A DNA stretch of 64,000 nucleotides, taken from NCBI RefSeq assembly GCF_001612765.1, contig NZ_BDBB01000013.1, positions 124,001 through 188,000 on the forward strand, written 5' to 3'. Numbering within the stretch: position 1 is the first letter of the stretch; every line of letters begins with the position of its first letter. Below the pieces are notes generated by a model that ran no database searches, had not been told where the DNA came from, and saw only the letters and a program-made list of their open reading frames with translations. Made by a program: the position numbers and the translations under genes. This stretch comes from Nocardia arthritidis NBRC 100137. GTDB taxonomy: Bacteria > Actinomycetota > Actinomycetes > Mycobacteriales > Mycobacteriaceae. Below, piece after piece: positions 34,373 through 43,887 of the stretch.

Positions 34373-35041
34373 ATGCAAGCTGCGTTCCTGCTGTATGAGG
34401 GCTTCACCCCTCTCGATGTGATCGGCCCGTTCCAGGTACTCGCAGCGGTCCCCGATATCGAGCCGGTCTTCGTCGCTGAACGCCCCGGCGCGGTGGACAG
34501 CGATTCGGCGCCGTGTGCGATCGTTGCCCAGCGGTCGCTGGAGGAGGTTGCTTCGCCTGACATCGTGGTTGTCCCTGGCAGCCTGGCCTCCTTCTACACG
34601 TTGCTCGGGCACGAACCGACCCTGGCCTGGATTCGAAGCACGCATGCGCACGCACGGTTCGTGACCTCGGTCTGCACGGGCTCGTTGCTGCTCGCCGCCG
34701 CCGGGTTGTTGGACGGAAGACCAGCGACGACACACTGGGCGGCCCGCGATCTGCTTCCGAGATTCGGTGCGATCCCCACCCCAGAACGTGTGGTGAAGAG
34801 CGGAAAGATCATCACGGCGGGCGGAGTATCGGCGGGTATCGACATGGCCCTGCACGTGGTCGCCGATCTCAACGGAAGCCAGATGGCCCAGGCCGTACAA
34901 CTCGGCATCGAGTACGCGCCCGACCCGCCGTTCAACTCTGGCAGCAAGGAGAACGCCGCCGCAGATCTCGTAGCTGCTGTGGCCACCGCCTTCGCCCACC
35001 GCGGAGCCAGCTGGATCTCCGACCCACAGACCGCGGCGTGA
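34373..35041 (+). CDS. DJ-1/PfpI family protein (isonitrile hydratase-like)
   Basis: A 222-residue DJ-1/PfpI domain protein with the strand-loop LLYEGFTPLDVIGPFQVL, the nucleophile elbow SVCTGSLLLAAAGLL and the following GRPATTHWAA. This pattern is shared with isonitrile hydratase (InhA) and many GlxA domains. Two ATG codons (34370, 34373) follow AAGGAG; the second has the better spacing. It lies 28 bases after the regulator and 18 before a broken ridA. The enzymatic substrate cannot be told from sequence. Confidence 0.88.
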   Translation: MQAAFLLYEGFTPLDVIGPFQVLAAVPDIEPVFVAERPGAVDSDSAPCAIVAQRSLEEVASPDIVVVPGSLASFYTLLGHEPTLAWIRSTHAHARFVTSVCTGSLLLAAAGLLDGRPATTHWAARDLLPRFGAIPTPERVVKSGKIITAGGVSAGIDMALHVVADLNGSQMAQAVQLGIEYAPDPPFNSGSKENAAADLVAAVATAFAHRGASWISDPQTAA

Positions 35042-35059
35042 CACCCAAGGGAGGCTTCG

Positions 35060-35290
35060 ATGCCAGTGACCACGATCAACCCACCGGGGCTGCTCACCCC
35101 GAACGGCTATGCCCACGTCTCCGTGGCGACAGGTTCCAAACTCATCCATGTAGCCGGACAGGCGGCCCACGACCCCCACGGTAATGTTGTCGGCCCGGGA
35201 GACCTCACCGCACAAACCGAACGTGCGCTCGACAACGTGGCGATCGCCCTCGCCGCGGCCGAAGCCACCTTGGGACTGCTGCACGGATAG
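35060..35290 (+). pseudogene. RidA-family protein, C-terminally truncated
   Basis: The 76 codons carry the N-terminal half of a RidA/YjgF protein (NPPGLLTPNGYAHVSVATG, HVAGQAAHDPHGNVV, QTERALDNVAIAL). Full-length RidA has about 130 residues and ends with the Arg-containing active-site part missing here. The frame ends in LLHG just before an IS256-like remnant, so an insertion probably broke it. It was likely in the same operon as the DJ-1 gene. Confidence 0.8.
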
Positions 35291-35303
35291 GTGTCAATCT
35301 GAG

Positions 35304-35664
35304 ATGCTGTTGACGATCGTTCACTCACTGATGAGCGCCGAAGCAGACGCGATGTGCGCTGCTTACTACGGTGAACGCAGTCGGCAGCGGGTCAACTCCC
35401 GTAACGGATACCGGCACCGCGATTTCGACACCCGAGTCGGCACGATCGATGTCACCATCCCGAAATTGCAGTCGGGCAGCTCCTTTCCGGACTCGCTGCT
35501 CGAACGCCGCAAACGCGCCGAACGAGCCCTCACCAGCGTGGTGCGACCTGCTACCTGCTCGGCGTATCGACCCGGCGGACGGAGAAACTCGTCGAGTCCC
35601 CCGGTGTTACCAGCCTGTCGAAATCGCAGGTGTCGATGATGGCCCGCGACCTGGACGTCCAGCA
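35304..35664 (+). pseudogene. IS256-family (mutator) transposase remnant
   Basis: The first frame encodes SLMSAEADAMCAAYYGERS, RNGYRHRDFDTRVGTIDV and LLERRKRAERALTSVV, the N-terminus of IS256-type transposases. After one missing base near 35546 the next frame continues ATCYLLGVSTRRTEKLVES and SLSKSQVSMMARDLD. The rest of the transposase is absent. Confidence 0.85.
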
Positions 35665-35713
35665 GCATCACCGGTCACCGGCCGATGATCAACCCGCCAC
35701 CTCGGGGGGCGGA

Positions 35714-36520
35714 TTACATCTGAGGTGAGAAGGCGACCGAGATGGATCCTAGAGGACCGAACTCGGCGCGAATCCTGCTCCCCGGAGGGGTTTCCACCAT
35801 GGGGCCCAGCGGACCCGAAAAGATGATCTCCCCACCGCGCAGCGGATTTCCTAACGCCTTGGCGGTGCGGGCCGCCCATACCAAGCCGTCGAGTGGATCA
35901 CCGAGGCCATACGTGCCGTCGCCCTCTGCGGCACTGATGGCGTCGCGATACATGTGCATCTCGATATGGCGCGGGACGAACTCGTCGAGCCTCAGCTGCC
36001 TGTCGGCGAGGACGAACAGACCACTGGAGGCATTGTCCGCAATGCTGTCGATGATCGTGACATCCCAGCCTGCGATGCGACTGTCCGCTATCTCGAGTGC
36101 TGCCGACGCGAAATCGACAGCTTCGGCGACCCGGTGGTCTTCGATATCTTCATGGGCCAGGTCTCGCTTCAGGATGAAGGCCACGACGGCGACAGCTCGG
36201 GGTTGAAGCAGTCTGCCTGATGATATCTCGGCGGCTCCAGAGACATCCATGTCGGCGAACAGAGTACCCAATTCGAGATCGTCTGTGCCCCAGACGCGTT
36301 GCCCGCCGGACGATGTGCGGCCGACCTTCCTGCCGACGAATACCCCACCACCCCATTCCCGGCGTCGTGCCACTTCGTTCTGTACGGCATAGGCGATCCG
36401 CGCATCGCAGGAGCCGAGCAGTTCTCGGACGGGGGGAACCGTCCGCCTTCCGGCGATGCCTTGACCGATCCAATCGGCAGCCGCGTCCACCAACTCCATA
36501 TCGATTACCGTCGTACTCAT
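35714..36520 (-). CDS. 2-hydroxypenta-2,4-dienoate hydratase family protein
   Basis: A 268-residue member of the MhpD/FAH-like hydratase group. GRKVGRTSSGGQRVWGTDD, VAVVAFILKRDL and LGNPLRGGEIIFSGPLG match this family, which hydrates the dienoate released after meta-cleavage and C-C hydrolysis. GGAAG lies about ten bases before the ATG. It is the promoter-distal gene of the - strand catabolic cluster. A decarboxylase of the same fold (4-oxalocrotonate decarboxylase) is an alternative. Confidence 0.85.
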   Translation of the reverse strand: MSTTVIDMELVDAAADWIGQGIAGRRTVPPVRELLGSCDARIAYAVQNEVARRREWGGGVFVGRKVGRTSSGGQRVWGTDDLELGTLFADMDVSGAAEISSGRLLQPRAVAVVAFILKRDLAHEDIEDHRVAEAVDFASAALEIADSRIAGWDVTIIDSIADNASSGLFVLADRQLRLDEFVPRHIEMHMYRDAISAAEGDGTYGLGDPLDGLVWAARTAKALGNPLRGGEIIFSGPLGPMVETPPGSRIRAEFGPLGSISVAFSPQM

Positions 36521-36568
36521 GGCGGTATCACTTCCTTTCGATAACGCCGAATCGGCCCGGGATTCCAG

Positions 36569-38263
36569 TCAGCCGGCGCGAAGGCTTCCGTCGTGGAAGA
36601 TAAGGGGTTGCCCGCCGGGCGCTTCGTATTTTTCGATCTCACCGATGATGACAACGTGGTCACCAGCTTCGACACAACGCACCGTCCGGCATTCGAACCG
36701 GGCTATCGCATCGGGTAGCACAGGCGTTCCACCTACCCCCTCGACGAGGTCGACCGCGGCGAACTTGTCCGCCGTCGGAGTCGCGAATTGGCGGCACATG
36801 TGCTCCTGTCCCGCACCGAGGATATTCACGGCGAAATGAGTGGCTTCGGTAAAGGCTGAGTAACTGGGCGCATTTTTACTCGGGCACCACAGCACTAATG
36901 GCGGATCCATCGACACCGAGGTGAACGAATTGGCCGTCATACCCACCCGTCGCCCATCCACTCCACGCGCCGTTACCACGGTGACGCCGGTTGCGTACTG
37001 GCCGAGGGCCCGCCGTAGGTCGCGATAATCGAAACGACCCGATTTGGCGAGGCGTTTCTCGGCGCGAAATCGAGTGGCGGCCTCCGTATCGAACCACCAC
37101 TGGAAGTACTGGCGTGGATCATCGAAGCCGTTGGCTATCGCGGAGGCCAATTCCGAATTCTCTGCCGCCTCGGCGAGCAACTCGGCCTGGTGCGTGCTGA
37201 GCGTGGTCAGCATCGAGTTGGTCCAATGTACTACCCACTGTGCCCAGCCACGCCAGAACTTTTCGAAAGTGCCCCGCATCCAGGCTTCATCGAAATTGCC
37301 GGCGACGTTGCGATTGATGCTGTCGAGGTAGTATGCGGCTGCCTGCGCGGCCATATTGGCGCCCTGCCCGGTGAGCGGGTCGTTGAGAACCACGGCATCC
37401 CCTATGCCCAGCACCGGCTTTCCGGATGGCAGAATCGCCACCGGTACTCGCACGCGAGGAGTGAACCTGCCGCGCAGCACGCCGCCTCGGTCCGTGAGCG
37501 CCACGTCGGCGCATCGAGCGAACTCCGCCGGGGCGAATTTCTCCAACAGCTCCAACGAGCGTTCCAGGTGTTGATCCGGGTCCGTTATGTCATCCCAGCA
37601 GTCCATCGGCCCGCCGGGAACTCCCTCGAAGACGAGAATGTCGCAACGACCACTGGTGGTGAGGGCAGGAAACGTGAGGCACTCGCCGATCTCGGGAATC
37701 AAGGTGAAGCTCAGTGCGGCACCGTCCTGCCGAGGGCGCATACCGGTGACATAAGTGAGCGCCAGTACTCGTTGCGGGCGGTCGAACAACGACCGCTCGT
37801 GGTCCGGCGGGAAGAGTCGGCCGATATCACCGCGCCCCGTGGCGACAACGACGATGTCGTGCGTGCGGGCGTATTCCTCGAGATCCGCGACCTGGGCGGG
37901 ATGGACCACAAGGGTGCCGCCCTCAGCCTCTACCTGAAGGGCCCACTGCGCGAACTTCAACCGCTGATCGACTGCTTGCGCGGGCGCCGAGAGAGGCGCA
38001 GACCACTCGTAGCGTTGCTCACCGGCGAAGGTGACGGCGACCGACCCGATGTCAGGGCACTCGTCGGCCCAATGGTCGATCCCCAGTTCCCGCTCGGTAG
38101 CCCGTGCGGAATCGAACATGCATTGGCTTGAAAGTACTGGTCCCGAACGGATATCGTCCGGCGATCGGTCACTGACCAAGGTCACCTGATGCCCGGCCCG
38201 GAGTAGGCCGAGCGCGAGCTGCCCGCCGGATTGCCCGGCACCTATGACTGCGACCCGTACCAT
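36569..38263 (-). CDS. Styrene/indole monooxygenase-flavin reductase fusion (StyA2B-like)
   Basis: A 564-residue natural fusion. Residues 1 to ~405 are StyA-like: FAD motif VIGAGQSGGQLALGLL, DRPQRVLALTYV, VVLNDPLTGQGANMA. Residues from ~415 are a StyB-type flavin reductase: RRALGQYATGVTVVTA, GMTANSFTSVSMDPP. Rhodococcus opacus 1CP StyA2B has the same architecture and epoxidises styrene or oxidises indole with self-supplied FADH2. An ATG six codons upstream is an alternative start. A separate StyA-like gene lies at 45493, so this reductase domain may serve both. Confidence 0.9.
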   Translation of the reverse strand: MVRVAVIGAGQSGGQLALGLLRAGHQVTLVSDRSPDDIRSGPVLSSQCMFDSARATERELGIDHWADECPDIGSVAVTFAGEQRYEWSAPLSAPAQAVDQRLKFAQWALQVEAEGGTLVVHPAQVADLEEYARTHDIVVVATGRGDIGRLFPPDHERSLFDRPQRVLALTYVTGMRPRQDGAALSFTLIPEIGECLTFPALTTSGRCDILVFEGVPGGPMDCWDDITDPDQHLERSLELLEKFAPAEFARCADVALTDRGGVLRGRFTPRVRVPVAILPSGKPVLGIGDAVVLNDPLTGQGANMAAQAAAYYLDSINRNVAGNFDEAWMRGTFEKFWRGWAQWVVHWTNSMLTTLSTHQAELLAEAAENSELASAIANGFDDPRQYFQWWFDTEAATRFRAEKRLAKSGRFDYRDLRRALGQYATGVTVVTARGVDGRRVGMTANSFTSVSMDPPLVLWCPSKNAPSYSAFTEATHFAVNILGAGQEHMCRQFATPTADKFAAVDLVEGVGGTPVLPDAIARFECRTVRCVEAGDHVVIIGEIEKYEAPGGQPLIFHDGSLRAG

Positions 38264-38445
38264 CAGAAGCCCGCATGGCATTCGGCGCTGTGCGCTGCGA
38301 TGACCTCGGCATCGTCTGCGCCGGAGGACAGTGTACCGGCAAAAGAGATGCCGGGATTGTGGTCCATCGATGGCTCCAATGGTCGAAGGTTATGCCCGGC
38401 GTTGTGGTGCAATGTCCTGCTCCGTGAGAAGAACGCGCGAATGAA

Positions 38446-39234
38446 CTATTCGACGAGCCCGGCGATCGCGGGCACAGCCTGCTCTGGGCCCATTGCGGAA
38501 TAGCCGCCGTCGACAGCCCAGTCAGCGCCTGTCACTCCAGAAGCATCCGAAGAGAGGAGGAAAGCGGCCACTGCGCCGACTTCTGCGGGATCACCGGCCC
38601 GACGAGTCAAATGGAATGGCGCGGCGACGGAATCGACCTTGTCGCGGTCGCCTCCGGTCGCCTGCGCCATGACCGACGACCAGGTCCAGCCAGGACTTAC
38701 CGAGTTGACTCGGATTCCCTCGTCAGCGAAATCCATCGCCATGGATCGTGTCAGCTGAACGAGGGCAGCCTTGCCGGCCGGGTATACCCAGCGTCCGGTC
38801 TGCGCGACCTTGGACGAGATGGAAGTCACATTGACGATAGCGCCGCGGCGAGAGGCGGCCAGATGGGGCCGGACATGTTGCGTCACAACAGCGGCGCCGA
38901 TCAGGTTCACATCCAAGGCGGCATGCCACTGCTCACGAGTCGACGCGGAGCCGTCGTCTACGTAGCTACAGGCGAGGTTGACTAGTCCATCTATCCCGCC
39001 GAACTTTTCGACGACACGAACCACCGCGGACGCGATCTGTCCGTCACTCGTGACGTCGGTCTGCTCGAAGGAGACCCGCCCAGGCATTTCTTCGACCAGC
39101 GGATGCGCCCCGGCGGCGTCGATATCCATGATTACGACCGAAGCGCCGCAATCGCGCAACGCACGGACGACGCCGTGACCGATGAGCGTGGAGCCCCCGG
39201 TCACCACAACGGTGTGATTATTCAGATCCGCCAC
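38446..39234 (-). CDS. Short-chain dehydrogenase/reductase
   Basis: A 262-residue classical SDR: cofactor motif TGGSTLIGHGVV, Asp after beta-2 (VIMDIDAAG) suggesting NAD, catalytic Ser in NVTSISSK and YPAGK as YxxxK. The start is GTG 39234 behind GGAGGAG. Within this cluster it could oxidise a cis-dihydrodiol or a hydroxylated side chain; the sequence alone does not decide. It lies between the StyA2B-like gene and the acyl-CoA ligase. Confidence 0.88.
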   Translation of the reverse strand: MADLNNHTVVVTGGSTLIGHGVVRALRDCGASVVIMDIDAAGAHPLVEEMPGRVSFEQTDVTSDGQIASAVVRVVEKFGGIDGLVNLACSYVDDGSASTREQWHAALDVNLIGAAVVTQHVRPHLAASRRGAIVNVTSISSKVAQTGRWVYPAGKAALVQLTRSMAMDFADEGIRVNSVSPGWTWSSVMAQATGGDRDKVDSVAAPFHLTRRAGDPAEVGAVAAFLLSSDASGVTGADWAVDGGYSAMGPEQAVPAIAGLVE

Positions 39235-39462
39235 CTGGACTCCTCCGTATAAATCATTGAAATAGACTGAATTGAAATTTTACCGAGGTCTATGAGCGAG
39301 CGCTATCCACGCGGCGAACAGCTTGTCCGCTCAGTGCTCGAGATGAATTCATGTGCGCTGGTCTGTGCAATTTCCCCGCTCGGCGAAGCGCCGATCAATG
39401 CGGGTACCGTAGGCGGGCGCCAGAGAATGTCTGCCGTTGTTGTGGCTCGAATTGATCGTGTC

Positions 39463-41079
39463 TCAACGGGCGTCCGCTCGCTCGGATGCCAGCCGATCGC
39501 GAAGTACGCGCTTGGCGAACTTCCCGGCACCGGTCTTCGGGACCTCGTCGATGATTCGGAACTCGTCGGGCACCCAGAATGGGGGAAACCACCGCAGCAG
39601 ATGTCTCCGCAGTTCCTCATCATTTACGTGCGCACCGGAGCGCAGCGTTACGAACGCGAGGGGCCGCTCGACCCAGCGTTCATGGGGAACAGCGACGACC
39701 GCTGCCTCGAGCACAGCTTCGTGCCCCATGAGGGCGTTCTCCAGATCGACCGAACTGATCCATTCTCCACCGGACTTGACCAGGTCGTTCTTGCGATCGA
39801 CCAACGCGACGAACCCTTGGCCGTCGACGGTTGCCAGGTCGCCGGTCGTGTACCAGCCGTCCCGGAACGCCGTGCGTGTCCGCTCGTCCTGGTAGTACTC
39901 GTCGGCGATCCACGGACCACGCAACTGGATTTCGCCCGGGCCGGTGCCGGGTGTGACCGGCTCACCCACCTCGTCGACCAGCCGCATCTGCAAGCCGGGC
40001 AGCAATCGGCCCTGTGTCGACCGAATAGCCATCTGCTCGTTCCTCGGACTGTCGCTCATCGAGCGGGGAAGTCGACAGATGTGCGTGCACGGCGACGCCT
40101 CGGTCATTCCATACGCCTGGATGAACACGGTGCCGTAACGGGTCTCGAACTCATCGGAGAGCGCTCTCGGAACCGCGGAGCCGCCGCTCATGATTCGGTT
40201 CAACCCGGTGAAGTCGCGCTGCCGTTCGTTCTGCGCTTCCAAGACACCGGTCCACACGGTGGGGACGCCAGCGGCCACCGTTACTCCGTGAGCTGCGATC
40301 ATGTCCGCGACATCGGCTGGCGTCGGTCGTATTCCCGGAAGAATCAGCGTCGCTCCGGCCATGGTCGCCGCATAGGGCAATCCCCAAGCATTGGCGTGGA
40401 AGAACGGGGTCATGGGCAAGACGACGTCTCGCTCCGAGATTGCCAGCGCATCGGCTGTGCACATCGTCAGCGCATGCAACACCTGAGAACGGTGAGTGTA
40501 GAGCACTCCCTTCGGCCGCCCGGTCGTCGCCGAGGTGTAGCACAGCCCGGCCGGCTCGTCCTCCGGTAGAGCAGGCCACTGGTAGCCGGGGGCAGGTGAC
40601 GCGACCAGATCGCTGTAGAAGTGGATTGTTCGCTCCGAGATATTCACACCGAGGTCGCCGGAGAACGGACGGGTGATGACAATGTGCCGCACACCGGAGA
40701 GCCCTGCCAAAGCTTGATCGAGCAAAGGGAGATGATCCGGGTCGACGATCACCACGTGGTCGTCGGCGTGATCAATGACGTACCGCAAATCCTCCACCGG
40801 CAGGCGGAAGTTCAGTGTGTGCAACACGAAGCCGCCGGTCGGCACTCCGAGATAGCACTCCAGGTGAGAGACCGTGTTCCAGCACAGGCTCGCCACACGG
40901 CTGCCGGGGGCGACCCCCAGTTCGGTGAGTGCCGCCGCCAGCCGACGCGCTCGTTCGATCACCTCCCCGAAGCGGGTGACGTATCCGCCAGTCGGAGTGA
41001 TTTCCACGATCTCCGTATTCGAGAAGATCTGCTCGGCTCGAGTGATATAGAGCTCGAGCGTGAGACCTACGTCCATCAT
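39463..41079 (-). CDS. AMP-dependent acyl-CoA synthetase (FadD/AlkK-like)
   Basis: A 538-residue ANL-superfamily ligase. The P-loop motif is YTSATTGRPKGVLYTH; later motifs are IQAYGMTEASP, GWYTTGDLATVD and the C-terminal lysine in PKTGAGKFAKR. It activates a carboxylic acid to its CoA thioester; its length and N-terminus are of medium-chain/AlkK type. The ATG overlaps the stop of the upstream hydrolase (ATGA), so it is translationally coupled. It suggests that the pathway passes through, or ends in, a CoA-activated acid. Confidence 0.9.
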   Translation of the reverse strand: MMDVGLTLELYITRAEQIFSNTEIVEITPTGGYVTRFGEVIERARRLAAALTELGVAPGSRVASLCWNTVSHLECYLGVPTGGFVLHTLNFRLPVEDLRYVIDHADDHVVIVDPDHLPLLDQALAGLSGVRHIVITRPFSGDLGVNISERTIHFYSDLVASPAPGYQWPALPEDEPAGLCYTSATTGRPKGVLYTHRSQVLHALTMCTADALAISERDVVLPMTPFFHANAWGLPYAATMAGATLILPGIRPTPADVADMIAAHGVTVAAGVPTVWTGVLEAQNERQRDFTGLNRIMSGGSAVPRALSDEFETRYGTVFIQAYGMTEASPCTHICRLPRSMSDSPRNEQMAIRSTQGRLLPGLQMRLVDEVGEPVTPGTGPGEIQLRGPWIADEYYQDERTRTAFRDGWYTTGDLATVDGQGFVALVDRKNDLVKSGGEWISSVDLENALMGHEAVLEAAVVAVPHERWVERPLAFVTLRSGAHVNDEELRRHLLRWFPPFWVPDEFRIIDEVPKTGAGKFAKRVLRDRLASERADAR

Positions 41080-41960
41080 GGCCTGTCCCCTTGCGAGAAG
41101 AACCGCTCGACTTCGCTCACGAACTTCTCGGAGCGCTCGACCTGAGCCCAGTGTCCGCACCGCCCCAGCACGACGAGGTCGGCGTTCGGCATGACTTCCA
41201 CCAAGTTCAGCGAGGTGGCTCGCACCGGAACGACTCTGTCCTGCACTCCGTGGATGAGCAGCGTCGGCGTCGAAATGTTCGCCAAGGTAGCGAAGGGCAG
41301 AGCAGCGTCATCGACATGTCGCTGCCGCGGTGCGGGAAACAGCTTCGCCCAACGCTCGGCGACCTCGGGCGATGTTGTCGCCTCGTAACGCGATCGCACC
41401 AGCTCCGGCGTGACACGCGATTTATCGAAGGCCATCAGCTCGAAGATCCCTCGCATGTTCTCCTCGCTGGGGGTGTAACCGTACAGCTGATCGACCTGGG
41501 GGGTGACCGGGAACGAAACACCCGCCGTACCCATCAGAACCATTCGCGCGACGAGTTCGGGATACCTTGCGGCGACCCCGAGGCCGATAGAGCCGCCCAT
41601 TGAGTTTCCGACCAAGCCGACAGGGCCGAGGCCGAGTGCACGGAGGAAGGAGACAATGTGTGCCACCCGATTGTCATGGGTCAGAACGACCTCCGGCTCC
41701 TGTTCCGTCACGCCGAAGCCGACGATGTCCGGTGCGATCAAGGTGAACCGCTGGGCGAGAACCGACTTCATGGTCAGTTGCCAGTTGGCGCGGGCAGAGA
41801 CACCTGGCCCGGAACCGTGCAGCAACACGATCGCTGGGCCGGAGCCGGACGTCAGGTAGTAGGTTCGGTAGCCGTCGTGTTCGATTGTCGACTCGATCGG
41901 CTCAGTCGAAGGACTGGCGGTGGCACTCACGGTGGCCGGGCTGTGGGCCGCAGGGCTCAT
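41076..41960 (-). CDS. Meta-cleavage product (C-C bond) alpha/beta hydrolase
   Basis: A 294-residue hydrolase of the BphD/HsaD/DmpD group: oxyanion motif LLHGSGPGVSARANW, nucleophile GNSMGGSIG, Asp in GVQDRVVP and His in GRCGHWAQVER. These enzymes split ring-opened vinylogous diketones into an acid and a hydroxydienoate. ATG 41960 with AGGAG eleven bases upstream is chosen; an upstream frame would add a non-conserved extension. It is coupled to the acyl-CoA ligase and pairs functionally with the hydratase at 35714. Confidence 0.92.
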   Translation of the reverse strand: MSPAAHSPATVSATASPSTEPIESTIEHDGYRTYYLTSGSGPAIVLLHGSGPGVSARANWQLTMKSVLAQRFTLIAPDIVGFGVTEQEPEVVLTHDNRVAHIVSFLRALGLGPVGLVGNSMGGSIGLGVAARYPELVARMVLMGTAGVSFPVTPQVDQLYGYTPSEENMRGIFELMAFDKSRVTPELVRSRYEATTSPEVAERWAKLFPAPRQRHVDDAALPFATLANISTPTLLIHGVQDRVVPVRATSLNLVEVMPNADLVVLGRCGHWAQVERSEKFVSEVERFFSQGDRP

Positions 41961-42118
41961 TGGACTATTCGCTCCTGTATTGAGTTCGGTCAAAGTTCCC
42001 GAAGGAAGGGAGCGGTCACCGACCGCTCGGGTGGCGTTGGCGACCGTGTGCCACCAACGCGCCATCAGGGGTGGCATCCTTTGTCAGCCAGCGGCCGCGG
42101 TAGGCAAACGACTGGCGC

Positions 42119-43375
42119 TTATGACTGCGAGCGCGGAGGGATCGGAAGCCCCTGGCTCGATTGCCAATCCGGCATCAATTCATTGGACGGCAGTGTTTCG
42201 TCAATCGCCTTCCGCGCCACCTCGACACCTGCGACCGGCAATCCCTCGGGCTCCAGAAGTCCGATCTGCACCAACAGTGAAGCCTGATCCCAGTAGATGT
42301 GCTCATGGTGCAGCTTTCCCCCTCGGAATCCGACGATCGAAACCACGGGAATTTCCACATACTTACCGGTGGGCTGCACCCCGGGCAGCAACCAGGGGAT
42401 CTCCCGGTCGTGAGTCAGGCACGCGACGAACTCGTCGACGACTCGATTCACGCCTATAGTCCGCGAAATCGGAATGATCCGCTGTTCGGGATTGTGGTGG
42501 ATGAAGTGATATTCGTAGAACCTGGCCAGCAGATCATATCCGGTTCCACCGGTCAGGGTGGGAACATGGTTGACGTATGGCTCGGACACCATTGTGGCCA
42601 TCGTCGCTCCGGCATCCTTGGCGGCGAACTCCAACCGGAGATGCTCGTCCCACAGCGCGCTGAGGTCATAATGCGGCCCCATTGCGGATCGCAGAACTTC
42701 GATCATGCGGGTGTAGGCCAGCGCGGAAACTCCCCGGTCGAATCCCTCCCGATAGGGATTGGCGAAGGGATGACTCGCACCCGGGTAGACATCGATCGTC
42801 ACATCGGGATGGCCGGCGACCGCGGTCGTGACCGCCTGCCGCACCTCCTCCGAGCTGTACTGGTCGGCTCCCGCGACCTGCAGTGCAAACGGCACCGAGA
42901 TGCCCTTCAACTCCGGCAGGTGGTCTTCCAGCTGCGTCGGATAATAACCGACACCGCAGTCGACACGGGTGCGAGCAGCGGTCAGCACCGCAAGAAGTCC
43001 GCCCATGCAATACCCGACCACACCCACTTTTCCGGCGTGTTCTGGCCTTGATCGTATGAATTGGACAACTCGCGCTATATCAGCAACCGACCGGTCGAAG
43101 TCAAAAGATTGATATAGTTCGAACGCGCGCGGCCGATCGTCTTCACTGTCTTCGAGTTCGATACCGGACTCGACCCGCCAGAAAAGTTCCGGAACGACAA
43201 CCACATAGCCTTCTTCGGCCAGAAGATCGGCCTGCTCGCGCATGAATCGCGTCACTCCGAATATTTCGTGCAGCAGGACAACGCCGGGGCCGGAGCCATT
43301 GGCTGGAGTGGTGATATATCCCCGCAGCGTTCCATCACGAAAATCGGCGATATCAACATATTCGCCCATGGTCAT
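42119..43375 (-). CDS. Dienelactone hydrolase fused to SnoaL-like domain
   Basis: A 418-residue two-domain protein. Residues 1 to ~235 are a dienelactone hydrolase: LLHEIFGV, nucleophile VGYCMGG, GADQYSS and His in PGASHPFAN. Residues ~255-400 form a SnoaL/NTF2-like domain (YHFIHHNPEQRIIPISRTIG, VVDEFVACLTHDREIPW, HHEHIYWDQASLLVQIG). The first domain opens lactones from chlorocatechol-type pathways; the second is a small-molecule pocket seen in cyclases and isomerases. It is upstream of the hydrolase and downstream of the Rieske genes. Confidence 0.9.
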   Translation of the reverse strand: MTMGEYVDIADFRDGTLRGYITTPANGSGPGVVLLHEIFGVTRFMREQADLLAEEGYVVVVPELFWRVESGIELEDSEDDRPRAFELYQSFDFDRSVADIARVVQFIRSRPEHAGKVGVVGYCMGGLLAVLTAARTRVDCGVGYYPTQLEDHLPELKGISVPFALQVAGADQYSSEEVRQAVTTAVAGHPDVTIDVYPGASHPFANPYREGFDRGVSALAYTRMIEVLRSAMGPHYDLSALWDEHLRLEFAAKDAGATMATMVSEPYVNHVPTLTGGTGYDLLARFYEYHFIHHNPEQRIIPISRTIGVNRVVDEFVACLTHDREIPWLLPGVQPTGKYVEIPVVSIVGFRGGKLHHEHIYWDQASLLVQIGLLEPEGLPVAGVEVARKAIDETLPSNELMPDWQSSQGLPIPPRSQS

Positions 43376-43403
43376 CCCTCTTCCTGTCGTTGTTCTGGAG
43401 ATG

Positions 43404-43880
43404 TCAAAGGAAGAAACTCAGGTTCGCGATGGGCTCATCGAGGTTGACCAGCGTGACCTTCTTGCGCTCTATGAGCCAGTCCGCTCCTTCCACGCTGATC
43501 GTGTACTCGTACCGCCCGGCGAATGTGTGCTGCTCATGCCGGCGGAGTTCGGTGAGGTTGAAGTTCGCGTAGACGTCCACTTTACCTTCCTCCGGCCTGG
43601 TCTCGAATTCGATATTTCCCACTATTCGATTCATCTGGGATGCCGGATCCTGTGCGTGGGCCTGTCCGCTGTTCAGCCTCATCACGCGGCCTTCCAGCGC
43701 CTTGCGATCGAGGTAGGCCAGCGCGAGGTGCATTTTCGGATCACTGTTCTCATTGTTGATCGGGATCCAGTATTCCGCCTCCGCTGCCCACAGCTCCAGC
43801 CAATCGGAGTAACGCCTCTGATCCAGTATCCGCGCCTCGCGGAAAAGGAAGCTACTGACCTGTTCGAGTGTTGTGGTCAT
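43404..43880 (-). CDS. Aromatic-ring-hydroxylating dioxygenase, beta subunit
   Basis: A 158-residue beta subunit with the NTF2-like fold. EARILDQRRYSDWLELWAAE, YWIPINNEN and the C-terminal LIERKKVTLVNLDEPIAN are characteristic of benzoate/biphenyl-type enzymes. It stabilises the alpha3beta3 hexamer. It lies 7 bases after the alpha gene in the same operon. Confidence 0.95.
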   Translation of the reverse strand: MTTTLEQVSSFLFREARILDQRRYSDWLELWAAEAEYWIPINNENSDPKMHLALAYLDRKALEGRVMRLNSGQAHAQDPASQMNRIVGNIEFETRPEEGKVDVYANFNLTELRRHEQHTFAGRYEYTISVEGADWLIERKKVTLVNLDEPIANLSFFL

Positions 43881-43887
43881 GCTCGTA

